A stretch of DNA of 64,000 bases from Byssochlamys sp. IMV 00236. Lineage: Eukaryota > Ascomycota > Eurotiomycetes > Eurotiales > Thermoascaceae. Under the pieces are notes generated by a model. The model was not told the DNA's origin and searched no databases. It was given only the letters and a program-made list of their open reading frames with translations. Below, piece by piece: positions 53,702 through 64,000 of the stretch. The position numbers were made by a program, and so were the translations under genes. The stretch is from positions 176,661 through 240,660 of the forward strand of contig MSJH02000802.1 of the NCBI GenBank assembly GCA_001931875.2, given 5' to 3'. Each line of letters starts with the position of its first letter. The stretch's first letter is position 1.

Positions 53702-54897
53702 ATAGTCATATTCGCGAGAGAAATACAATCAAACTGCCGCGCGCTCTCGGCATCCGTGTTTGGAGATCGGGCTCTTCAATGTTATACTGTTGCTCCTGGG
53801 CTCCATGGCCGATGTCTAATGTAAGTAATTGCACATTCCAGGATGCTGTTTTATTCGAGATTGATAGGCCTACAGTTCAGGTAGGCCGTTGTTGGTGGTG
53901 CTGATAAGGAAAGTCGGCTTTATCCAAAAGCTATTCGGAAACCGGACGTGCTTCATGCATGAACTTAAATATGCCACGAACTCTTCTTAGACAGTAATTG
54001 GCGCAGTGAGCTGAAAATACTTCCTCATGGCTATAATCATGACCGTTGGATTTGCAATCTAGACAAGAATATCCAGTGGCAACTCCCATGTTGATGACCG
54101 ACAGAAGTTGTGCCCGATGCTTATACCCGGTAACCTGCCTCTATGATGGTGCGTTATCACAACTCTGAGACTGAATCTCACTGATAGTGTGCTTAGAGAC
54201 CTTCTTTAACTTGTGACACAAGCAGATGTAATGATTTTATAACCAGAAACGTCTGACAGTTGGATACTACTGCATCATGGGATATCGGTAAGCCATGCAC
54301 TGCCGTGATCGCCGCGGAGGTAGCTTTATCTCTATCACGGACACTCTACTGATAAGCGCATCAAAGAACGTGGTACCTAATTCGCTAACACCTCCGAAGA
54401 CCATTTAAGGTCTCTCACTAAGCTTGATTCTGCGCCGTTATCTAAGCTTTAGAGAGCAATCAACGCTTCAACTTCCCCATTGAGAGCCGTCTAAGTCCCA
54501 TCCTGTTGGTTTAGGTTATCCTCACGGTGATAAGACCAAGCAGCGGATAGGAAGGCCTATCTCCTTACAAATGATAACTCCATATGGTCGTCGGCATCAA
54601 AGATTTATCAAGGTAGTGAAATATCGCCCGATAGAGTATGGATATTCTGATGTTATGGATGCAGTTCCGCGTAGATAATACGGGGCTTAAAGATACCACT
54701 ACCTGTAGTTACTGTGCCGGCAACATCATTACATCTTCGCCAGGAGGAGTCTGCTTCTGCAGGAAACATTCTAGGCATATTGGCGAATAATTCTTTCGTT
54801 CATTGCTAGGCTCTGTCGCATGACAGTCACCTTGTTCTAGCTATACGTCCCCCGATCAGTATCGCAGGTTGCTATCTGTTGCGATCATCGACTGAGA
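53702..54897. other. Intergenic region upstream of the Dur3-like gene
   Basis: 1.2 kb with no exon. It carries the GATA-site cluster listed separately. Confidence 0.45.
54182..54678. promoter_or_regulatory. Cluster of eleven HGATAR (AreA/Nit2-type) sites
   Basis: Counting by eye on both strands, HGATAR occurs at 54182, 54326, 54332, 54350, 54438, 54528, 54557, 54572, 54605, 54629 and 54673 (first base of each). Another TGATAAG is at 53902. About 1.5 would be expected by chance in 500 bp of even composition. GATA factors of the AreA/Nit2 type activate nitrogen-source transporters, so the location before a Dur3-like gene makes sense. Confidence 0.55.
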
Positions 54898-57363
54898 ATG
54901 ACGGACGGCTTCCAGGTCAGCCCGATCTTCGGGCAAGGTGTTGGATATGGCATGGTAATTGGACTGGGGGCTGCTTTCGCTGTTGGAATGTCGTTTGTTT
55001 CTTGGGCCCTGAGTCGATATTTGGACGAGGTTCAAGATTCAGAAATGTTCATGACCGCCAAACACTCTGTTAAGACAGGTCTGACTGCCTCTGCCGTTGT
55101 CTCTTCGTGGACAATCGCTGCGACGCTCTTGACATCAACCACTGGTATGTTCTGCTGTTGGTAACTTGAAGTCTCAAGGTACTGATTGTTGAACAGAGGG
55201 TTATTCTTACGGCATATCTGGGCCTTTTTGGGTAAGATTGTATTCTCCGGGCTGTCGAAGACGCACCAACTAAACGATCATGATAGTACGCTGCAGGGGC
55301 AACTGTGCAAATCCTCCTTTTCTCTGTGGCCGCCATCGAGCTTAAGCGGAGAGCACCGAATGCGCAGACATTTCTTCAGGTGCGCGCTTAAATGATCCTC
55401 TTCCATCGCAAGACCTCTGCAGCTGACTGTAACCAGGTCGCAAAAGTGCGATATGGAGCTCCAACGCACATACTGTTCTGTTGCTATTCTCAGTTCTATC
55501 AGATTATCACTGCGGTCAACCTCTTAGTTGGAGGTTCTGCCGTCTTTTCGAGTTTGACGGGAGTGAATCGCGACGCACTCTGCTTCTTATTCCCCATTGG
55601 AGTCGTAATATATACTCTCATGGGTGGCATAAAAGCGACTTTCATCACGGACTGGGTATTTCTGTCCACCCAAGGCTGATTTGGAGTGTTTTGCTGACCA
55701 TTCCTTAGGTACACACCGTTGTTATCTACGTTATCATGCTTATGTCTATCTTCGTCGTCTACACCACCTCTGATATTATCGGTTCTACAGACCGGATGTG
55801 GGACTTGCTCCAAGAAGCCGGAAGACTACATCCAGTCCCTGGTAATGCTGAAGGAACATATTTGACAATGCGCAGCGAGAGTCAGTACCGTCATTACACC
55901 TTTTTTATCGAAAGTATCGTGTGGACTCACTCTTGCTAGGTGGTGGTTATATTGGCCTTATCTTCGTTGGGACAGGCTTCGCAGCAGCCGTAGACTCGCA
56001 GCTTTTCCAAAAGGCAATCGCGTCAGACCCGAAGAGTACCTCAATGGGCTACATCCTGGGTGGAACCTCCTGGTTCACGATACCATTCGTCCTGGCGACC
56101 ACTTATGGTCTGGCCGCTGCTGCTACCGAGCATCTGCCTGTCTTTCCAACTTTCCCGAATCGCATGACAGAGTACGAAGTTTCGTCCGGTATGGCGATGC
56201 CATACGCAGCTATTGCCAGTTAGTTCTACTAGTTATCCAAGCGGCCGAGTCTTTGCGTGCTGACCCTATGTACAGTAATGGGAAAAGGCGGTGCTGCAGC
56301 AATTCTTTTGATGGTTTTTATGGCCGTGACCTCTGCCATGTGAGTACTTCATGTGTAGTAGCTTAGGGGTTTTGCTAACGTATTCTCCTTTAGGTCCTCT
56401 GAGACCGTCGCGACAACTGCACTTCTGACGTATAACGTATACAAAGCATACATCAACCCGAAAGCAACAGGGAGACAGATGATGAACTTTTCTAACTGGA
56501 TCGTCCCCCTCTTCGCTGTTGTATCATCCGCCATTGCTGTTGGCATGAATCATGCCGGCTTCTCTGTCGGCTTCCTCATCACTGCTATTGGAATCGTGGT
56601 GGACTCAGCCATTGTCCCGATGGCATGTACTATCATGTGGAAGAAGCAGTCGACCGCAGCAGTTATGCTAGCCCCTATTATATCTTCCATAGCAGGTATC
56701 ATTGCGTGGCTGCTGACTGCACTGCATGAGTACGGAACGATCAACATCACCACACTCCAGGGGAATCTTCCGCTCGTCGCCGGCAACATGATGTCCCTTA
56801 CAGGACCCATTCTCCTCACCCCAGTGATTACTTATATCAGGCCCGAAAATTTCGACTGGGAGATATACAAGCAGATCAAGCCACCCCAGGACGAGCAAGA
56901 GACGCAAACCTCTTTGGCAGCACAAGAGCGAACACCTAGCGAGATGGAATCCACGAACGACGCTGATACGATAGGCCATGCACACGATGAAAAGGGCCTG
57001 CTGCGATCTCGAAATATAGCAATTGGAGTCAGTATCTTCTTGACTCTTTCGTATCTGATCCTGTGGCCCATCCCCATGTACGGAACCAGCTACGTCTTCT
57101 CTAAAGGCTTCTTCAAGGGCTGGATCGTCGTTGTCTTTCTATGGGCCTTCTTTGCCGCGACTACCATCACCGTTCTGCCGATCTGGGAGGGTCGAGGCGC
57201 GATCAAGAAGTTATTTGCCTTTGTCTTCCATGGTCAGAAGACCGTCCAGGAAGTGGCTCCCATCACAGTTGGTATTGAAGTCACCGACAAAGAAGCCAGA
57301 GAATCGACAATGGAGAAGCAGGGAGAGATATTACAATCTCGAGAAGAGAAGTTTATCGGTTGA
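54898..57363 (+). CDS. Sodium:solute symporter family permease, Dur3-like (urea/polyamine)
   Basis: Eight exons (54898-55144, 55197-55231, 55287-55379, 55437-55655, 55709-55880, 55940-56218, 56276-56339, 56394-57363) give 692 residues, matching Dur3 length. The protein is a multispanning SSS-family carrier. Landmarks are [106 protein letters not shown] and [14 protein letters not shown]. Dur3 imports urea and, in yeast, polyamines with protons. The residue 570-610 loop is acidic and polar. Every intron phase fits. Regulation by nitrogen is suggested by the GATA cluster upstream. Exact substrate is inferred only from family. Confidence 0.87.
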
Positions 57364-58057
57364 TATATATATATTCCCGCAGTTTAGAATAGTTTATATA
57401 TCGAAGTAATATGATACTCTTCGACGCGTTTGTCATTCTAGCAATCGAAATTAAGTAGGCCGCATGACTCACTAATGGTACGAATTATCCAAGTATCCAG
57501 TCGTGGTATAGCTATACAAGTAAGTACCTAGTACATTGACTTTTTCATCTCGCAACTTACCATAGATCGCAAAGCATGCGACGGTTGTACGTCATCTCAA
57601 AGACTTTGGTTGAACCGTTGAAGATAGATAGGGCAAAATTATATTGTCACTGTCACAGTCTTGGCTGCCTAATCGACGAAGAAAAAAAAAGAAAAAAAGA
57701 AAGGGCCTCGGCCCTGAACTTGACCAGGCACTTACGGCTTGGCTTCTCGTCTCGGTTAGCATGGACCGAAATACACGGGCGGAACCCGAGGATCCCCCAC
57801 CGATCTTTGTTCAAAGGTGGGCACAAAAAAGCATCTTGGCACATTGACGTGAATACTACCTCGATAGATAGAAGTCATCTGTACAAATTTTTTATGATTT
57901 GATGAAATGAGTCAACGCCTCTCGATATATCTGCTGGAAATGAGATTTTGACATAATATATAATTATTGCTATTCAGTCAATCATACGGTGGTGATATAT
58001 TAGTTAATTAACTAATGCCTAGATGTTCAAACTGTGACTTCATTGGGTTCATTAGAT
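57364..58057. other. Intergenic region before the MFS gene
   Basis: AT-rich 700 bp with an A-rich tract at 57,681-57,702. No gene recognised. Confidence 0.4.
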
Positions 58058-59790
58058 ATGAAATCTGCTCTAGCGCAGTGTCTCTCTGTGCCGCGGACAG
58101 GGAACGAAGCATCAAAACCGCCGCGATTTCTGAAATGGAGATCTTCTAAAGCTTTCATCATCACCGTGGTGACCTTTGCGGTGTTTACGGTATGTTGGGA
58201 GCTCTGCTGCATGTTCGGGTTGAGTGAGATTGAACTGATATAAAATAGGACGTCTTTCTTTATGGTGTTGTCAGTTCAACTTTCTTACGAGTTTGAGGTA
58301 GTGTACTATAAGCACTAATTCCCTGCAGATCATTCCTGTCACCCCTACTGCTTTAGAACAGAGAGTGGGCTTGCCACCAAACGAACGTGAGTCTCCTCAT
58401 ACGTGTATTCTGATGAAGCAAGTCTAATTCTCAATGCAGGCCAGAGATGGACATCTATCCTACTAGCTCTTTACGGAGCTGCTCTCTTGGCTGCTTCCCG
58501 TAAGTGTTTCTAAACCGTAATCCCATGTAGAGTCGATACTGACAACATGCAGCCATCTTTGGGTATCTTGCTGATAAGATGAGATCGAAACAAGTACCTT
58601 TGATCGGAGGTCTCATCGCTTTAGGTGCCTCCACAGCCCTGCTATGCGTTGGGACCAACATGGGTCTCTGGATCGCTGGGCGGATCTTCCAGGGCATTTC
58701 TGCGGCCATGGTATGGACCGTTGGACTGGCCCTCGCAGCAGATACCGTTGGTGTCAACGGTATTGGTGAAGCAATGGGATTCATGGGCATGGCTTTCAGC
58801 GCCGGTACCATGGTTGGTCCTCTTATAGGCGGTATCGTCTATCAGAATGCTGGATATTATGCCGTGTTCGCTGTGGCTTTTGCTTTGATTGGAGTCGACA
58901 TTCTTCTTCGACTCATCATGATTGAGAAGAAAGACGCTCAAAAGTGGCTTGATGTGCCGGAATTTCCCCTATCTACCGCAGAAGAGACTGTCCAGCACAC
59001 TCAGACAGGCGAAGAGATATGCACAGAAGCTCCAGCAGCCGTGTCGATACCAGAAAACACTACTGATACAGCCAACGATGAGCCTACGACACCACCCCCG
59101 AAAAAGGGGACTCGTTTGCCACCAGCACTAACACTTCTTGCAGAGAGAAGGATGATGGTGGTCCTATTTGGATATCTCGTGGTGTCCATACTCATGACCT
59201 CGTTTGACAGTGTCCTGCCACTTTTCGTCCAAGCAACTTTTGGCTGGGAGCAGACCGGTCAAGGTCTCATCTTCGTACCTCTTCTTCTGCCTCACTTTTT
59301 CGATCCTGTCTTTGGTCGAATCATTGACCGCTATCCCACATCTGGGAGGTATTTTGCTGCCGCAGCACTCTTCTTCTCAGTGCCTGTTTACGTTCTATTA
59401 CGTCTTGTTGACCACAATTCGACAAGACAAAAAGTATTACTCTGCGCACTTCTTGTTCTTGTTGGTGCAGGCTTTGCAGGTAGTCTGTGCCCTCTTTTCG
59501 CTGAAGTATCTTACGTTATCGATGCCAAAGAGCGCAACTCCCCTGATAGTTTTAACGGGAGCAGTGCGATCTCTCAGGGTTACGGCCTATTCAATGGCGC
59601 CTTTGCTGCAGGCAGCTTGATCGGTCCCGTCTGGGCTGGTCTCATCCGGAATGATTATGGATGGGGGACCATGGCATGGACACTAGGTCTGCTCGCAGGC
59701 GTGGCAGCTATAATACTATTCTTCCTCCTGGGTGGATGGATTGGAAATAGGAAAAAGGGCCAAGAAGAAGGCGTGACAGCCCATGCCTGA
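58058..59790 (+). CDS. MFS transporter, DHA1/vesicular-amine-transporter-like
   Basis: Five exons (58058-58189, 58249-58269, 58329-58386, 58440-58499, 58553-59790) give 502 residues with about 12 hydrophobic spans. The start of the first span, FIITVVTFAVFT followed by DVFLYGVIIPVTP, resembles vesicular monoamine/acetylcholine transporter relatives in fungi. Then come PIFGYLADKMRSKQVPLIGG (the inter-helix 2-3 motif A), GRIFQGISAAMVWTVGLALAAD (motif around TM4) and GTMVGPLIGGIVY (motif C of drug/proton antiporters). The central loop (about 230-285) is Thr/Pro/Glu-rich. Exon 2 is only 21 nt. Such proteins export drugs, amines or secondary metabolites; the substrate cannot be told. Confidence 0.86.
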
Positions 59791-60814
59791 TTTACGATGG
59801 AAGGTGATGCTGACTTATTATGAGTCGTCTCGTCGCTTCCTAGGACTCTGGAGTCTCAGTTCCCTTCTTATGTTATTCTTGATAGCTTTTTGTGGGCTGG
59901 AAAAAACAGTACATATGGGTATGTCGTATAAACTTCTTGTATGACATTATGGATGATAGATAGATACTCTCTACTTTCACACTGAATCCAGACGTTTCAT
60001 GAACGAGCTCCGGTTTCTCCCTTCGGATTTCGACGAAATAGTTTTCCTATGGTGTGTTTGACTACATGAAGACTGCATAGAAGCGATAGATCATACATCG
60101 AAACACAGGAAGATAAGAGTCCAACGTGATAAGTACAGTGAGCTCTCGAAAGATGTCCCTTTAAGGTTGTTAAAATTCCGCATCCACTCTAGCAGGTACT
60201 TCCTGTTTGAGATAGTCATTGTTAAGCATATTTCATAATTCTTCTGAAACAAAGCATTGTCCAGCAACCACGGTTACTCGATACTGTTTAGTTAAATATG
60301 TTCTACATGTTCATCAGTAGTACCCCTCTGCCCCTCTGCCCCGCAAAGTTGGTTGATTTCCCCAACCGGCACATACAAATACAGAATATCACAGCAACAA
60401 CAATCCCCAGCAATATCAATAACCTATTCATCTTTAATTTTAAAGCAGACTACCCCATAAAGCAGCACGACTACTCTTATCCGAATCTACAACCGAACCC
60501 ATCGGGAAAAAGGTCGCTGGCCCCACGAAGCCCCACATTAAGTAGCATCGGGGAGGAGAACGTTGGAGAAGAAACGAACATCTCGAAATACAGCGGGGCT
60601 CAACAGCCGAGAGAGGAACAAGCTAATCAACTTAGGAGGTGGAAATGATGCTAGTAGTAGTAGTAATAGTTAGTAGTTGAATTGGAAAAGAAAGAAATTA
60701 CGAAAATGATTCTTCCATTATCGTCGTTGTCGCTGTCGCTGTTGCTGTCCTTCGGTTCGCAGGAATAGGTTATCTGGTTTCTTGACGACGTGGAGGTGAA
60801 AATAAGAAGAAAAA
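59791..60814. other. Intergenic region before the second esterase
   Basis: About 1 kb. A 116-codon open frame (60298-60648) is Pro/Asn/Ser-rich and lies in the probable 5' leader; I do not call it a gene. A short TAG trinucleotide repeat is at 60,652-60,674 and a tgtcgc/tgttgc run at 60,724-60,748. Confidence 0.4.
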
Positions 60815-62682
60815 ATGGCAACAGTACCGCTCAAGCACGATAAACTCAATGCGACTTTCGTTGGAACAGTTGTAGAGAGTCACGGGGAGAAAATCAATGT
60901 GTTTCGTGGAATCAAGTATGCTTCCATACCGGGACGATTTGAGCTTTCGAAGCCGGTCGATGATTGGGAGGGAAAAGAGGTCGATGCGACGAAATACGGG
61001 TATGTATGCGATTCTTACTTATGTGATGGCTATTAATGCTCTGCATTTATTTGTTGTTTTTCATGTTGAATTGAATGGTGTTGGATCCTAATTGTTATCT
61101 TTTCTTGTTATGATGCAGCCCGCGTTGTCCCCAGGTGGATATCGATGTGCGACATCTACTCCGTCTACCAGAAGACTTTAAGATTGAAGACGAACCAGAG
61201 GATGAATTTGAGTGTTTGAATTTGGAAATTGCCTGTCCTGCGAACATATCTTCGTCGAAGCCTTTGCCGGTTCTATTGTGGATTTATGGTGAGTTTCCCA
61301 TGATTTAACTTCTGCGAAGATGGATCTGTGAGACGAAAGCTAATATCATGTTGTAAAGGCGGTTCGCAGATCGTGACTTATTGTTCCGGCGCATCTAAGA
61401 TTTGTGGTAAGTGTTGCTCTCTGTTGCGCGAATCTTTATATAGACGCTGATTGATATTCTTGTAGATACTACTCGAATAGTAGCCGATTCCATCAAAGCT
61501 GGAAAACCAATCATTGTTGTTTCCATCAACTATCGTCTCAACATCTTCAAATTCGGAGACGGCAAGGAGAAGAACCTCGATGTTAAGGACCAAAGGCTGG
61601 GAATCGAGTGGGTGAAGAAGTATATTGCAGGATTCGGTGGTGATCCGGTAAGAATATGACCATCATATAGGACGGCGGGTGTTTCCGATATTGATAATGA
61701 CAACAGGACAATATCACTCTGGCTGGAGAGAGCGCTGGGGCTATCTACGTCCATGTACACACAATTACAGGACCTCCTGTAAAGAGAGCAGTTTTGGCTT
61801 CTGGGTCTCTGTATCTTTCGTCTCCATTGCCAGTGGAGAGAGGAGACGCTCTCATCAAGAACCTGGAGGCAAAGACGCAGGAATTTGAAGGCAAGACACT
61901 TCGTGAGGCTTCTGTTCCCGCGCTGCTGAAGGCTCTTACTGCCTGCAACGTCAATACAATGTGGCTTCAAGAAGAAGCGGAGCTGGAGAACTGGGAGTCC
62001 CGACCGGAGCAAGTGGATGAGCTTATGATTGGCGATGTTGAATATGAGGTCAGTTCCGTTGTGATTTCTTAGCTAAATTCATTAAAGCTGACATTGTTTC
62101 TAGTCTGTTATCTGGCGAAATGGAGTCGAGCTTCTCGACGGTCAGACTATCACAGCCGCCTTTGAGCAGAACCCAGAATGGGGCACCAAGCTCCGAAAGC
62201 TTTACCACGTCGTTCCGGACAGACCAACCGCTTGCAAACTGGGCGCATTGGACCTCGTGAATGATGCCCGATACACCCTTCCGGTAGAGCTCATTTCGGA
62301 GAAAGTCCAAGCCGCAAAGAAGTCTGTCTACAGATATGTAATCGACCAACCTAACCCTTTCCAGCCGTCCAGCAGAGCGCACCATGCAGTGGACCTGCTC
62401 TTTCTCTTTGGGGGCGTGGACCTCTCGCACAACCCATCTGCAGAGGCTGTCGGCCAAGAACTACGAAACCGCTGGATACAATTCATCAACGGCGAAGCAC
62501 CATGGCCAACTGAGCGCAGGTTTGCATTTGGACCACTGGGAGAATGCAAGGAGATCAACGAAGAGCAGTTTGCGGCGCGGCGGAGAGTCCCACAGGTAAA
62601 GGCTCTGAAGGAGGCTGGTACAGGCGTCTATCTCCCTATCGTATTTGCGTTGACCGCAGGAAGGATAAGCTTGTTGAATTAG
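60815..62682 (+). CDS. Type-B carboxylesterase homologue with altered oxyanion motif
   Basis: Six exons (60815-60999, 61119-61288, 61359-61406, 61466-61647, 61707-62048, 62104-62682) give 501 residues. It is a divergent paralogue of the esterase 7 kb upstream: FRGIKYASIPGRF, INYRLNIFKFGDG, KDQRLGIEWVKKYIAGFGGDP and LAGESAGAIYVHVH (Ser about 204). The first intron sits at the same place and phase in both genes (DATKxG|P). The loop that is normally HGGG reads WIYGGSQIV, so the oxyanion His is Tyr and the third Gly is Ser. A likely catalytic His is in AHHAVDLLFLFGG. Activity may be weak, changed or lost; the gene itself has no stop or frameshift. Confidence 0.85.
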
Positions 62683-62757
62683 AGAACGTGATAATGGTTA
62701 TACAGAACAAATTTCATACTTGCACTCTGCACTGTACCCCAGTTTGGCGAACTAAAT

Positions 62758-64000
62758 CTATTCAGAATCCGAATATACAATGCCCAGGATTAATCTTCCA
62801 TCGCCCATGTTGAACCCCCAGAGACCTTGTGCCGCCTTGTTCGGTAGATCCTGTGGCGTCCCCGATTTGCGACGGCCATCACTGTAGATAGTATAGTCTG
62901 TATATTTGCGCATTGATAAATCGAATTCCTGGTGTACAGTGCCTGTTGGGTCTGACATTTCCGTAGGTCCGCCAGCCAATGTATGGAGGTCTGTATCGCG
63001 TCGATCGCGTGGATCTTTGCCGTGAAACTAAACACCATAAGCACGGAACTGGGCATACGGAATTTACCACCACATACAGTAATCTCAAGAATTCCGTATA
63101 GCCCCGATTTTATCTCCAAACGGGATATTATCTCGTTCTCCCAAAGTTGTACTTCACCACTGCGCTCCCCAAATACATAACCGACGGAACGCTTGATTCC
63201 TGAATTGTAGATGAATTCCAAGCCTGTGATGTATTTAACCCCACAATTGGAGTTTCGATATGCTGTAATGGAGACAACTCGATCGGGCTTGCCCTCAAGG
63301 CTCATGTCTTCCCAAAGAGCCCTCTCTGCAGCCATCCATGGAAACCTGGAAGAATAACTGGACGGGTGCCAAAGGACGATGCGCTCCGAACCTGTGACTG
63401 GTAATAAGAGGACTCGAGGATGGTCCCATTTGGCATTGAATGCCCAGGCAAAAAAGGCCTAGATGTTAAGGAAGATTAGCTAACGTCGGTGGATGGCAAG
63501 TGGATTGACGTACGAGTCTTTCCAGCCTATTTTCTCTGAATCGTAACTCAATATACTCCCCGACTGGAAGTAATTCTGCACTCTGGACGATCTTGAGCCT
63601 TTTCTGTGAGGTTAAAATAGACAGTCGGTCTATCCGGCCGCGGGGAAAGTTCTCGTCGAAAGAAACATCGAGTTTAGACATGCATATAGATACCTCGACA
63701 ATCCTTTCATCTGGGTCGAGGTCAACGGCATCTACCTCTGAAATCCACTGCCCAATAATCTGCGAAGGTTGTTGGTCGAAGTAATCTAACCATAACCCGG
63801 ATATCTCCCTCGGTTTTCGGGGGCGAGATACAGATCCACAAGAAAAGCGTATGCGCCTAACAGCATCGAGTGGCGCATAGGTATAAGCCTTACATCCCGA
63901 AGCTATTCCCCCGATTAGGGATGAACCCACTGAGGAGCACAAGTCGGGAGCAGATAAAGCATGATCACCTTTGATATGGTGATTAGGGTATATCGATCCA
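62758..64000 (-). CDS. Fungal hypothetical protein, C-terminal part (5' end outside window)
   Basis: Three visible exons on the minus strand (63514-64000, 63059-63458, 62758-62990) are in phase and open to the window edge, so the start lies beyond 64000. I do not recognise a named family. The chain has repeated short strands: IRFSCGSVSRPREI-type sequence, GLWLDYFDQQPSQIIGQW, VEVSICMSKLDVSFD, then ITGLEFIYNSGIKRSVGYVFG and LYGILEITV, a pattern reminiscent of jacalin-like or F-box-associated fungal repeats. The last intron (GTATGC..ATACAG, 68 nt) is needed: without it the reading ends in unlikely sequence; with it the end is GLWGFNMGDGRLILGIVYSDSE. Function is unknown. Confidence 0.6.

Noticed and set aside
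60298..60648. 116-codon + ORF before the second esterase
   Set aside because: Low-complexity Pro/Asn/Ser sequence in the probable leader, no recognisable features.
62790..63058. Unspliced C-terminus of the last minus-strand gene
   Set aside because: A GTATGC..ACAG intron restores a frame with a conserved-looking end; the unspliced end is atypical.
1..64000. CRISPR arrays, riboswitches or operon-like signals
   Set aside because: The genes are eukaryotic with introns; no regularly spaced repeats or bacterial signals were found.

Overview
The window looks like a nuclear chromosome segment of a filamentous ascomycete, most likely Aspergillus or a close Eurotiales relative. Almost every gene is broken by short introns (about 36-90 nt) with GT..AG ends and CTAAC/CTGAC-type branch sites. 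The proteins are typical of Pezizomycotina: an Asp f 4-like allergen, an AA9 lytic polysaccharide monooxygenase, an Asi-type RING ligase and a fungal Fip1 and Nup49. No tRNA, rRNA, CRISPR array or intact transposon was seen. I assembled the exon models by hand from splice signals and reading-frame phase; nothing was aligned to a database.

Layout. Positions 1-14,300 are dense housekeeping genes: the 3' end of pop5, gpn2 and bub3 (divergent pair), ribose-5-phosphate isomerase, NEDD8-E1 subunit ula1, a probable small unrecognised gene, an Asi3-like membrane RING ligase, a HEI10-like RING protein and an XAP5-domain protein. Positions 14,700-21,000 are looser: an NTF2/SnoaL-like protein, an AAAP amino acid permease, a MITE-like inverted-repeat element, an orphan ORF and an apparently frameshifted hypothetical gene. 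Positions 21,900-24,400 hold fip1 and hsp10. Positions 24,400-31,000 are gene-poor and carry two secreted proteins, Asp f 4-like and AA9. Positions 31,300-48,800 hold a large XPF-like/Zip2-like protein, a TauD-type dioxygenase, nup49, a WRAP53-like WD40 protein, a small secreted protein, an assembly gap (20 N), a nuclear hypothetical protein, a HAD phosphatase and a TTC1-like TPR protein.

Positions 49,400-64,000 are accessory in character: an HNH-domain protein, then four + strand genes in a row (type-B carboxylesterase, Dur3-like urea/polyamine symporter, MFS drug/amine transporter, second carboxylesterase), then the 3' part of a fungal hypothetical gene cut by the window edge. The Dur3-like gene follows a dense run of GATA-factor (HGATAR) sites, which suggests nitrogen regulation and possibly a small uptake/hydrolysis locus.

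The points I rate most worth following are: (i) two candidate meiotic crossover (ZMM-type) proteins within 22 kb; (ii) the esterase-Dur3-MFS-esterase block with its GATA cluster and an esterase lacking the usual HGGG oxyanion motif; (iii) a small secreted protein with a KR (Kex2-type) site; (iv) the AA9 enzyme with an eight-cysteine C-terminal module; and (v) a hidden minus-strand gene at 7150-7601.
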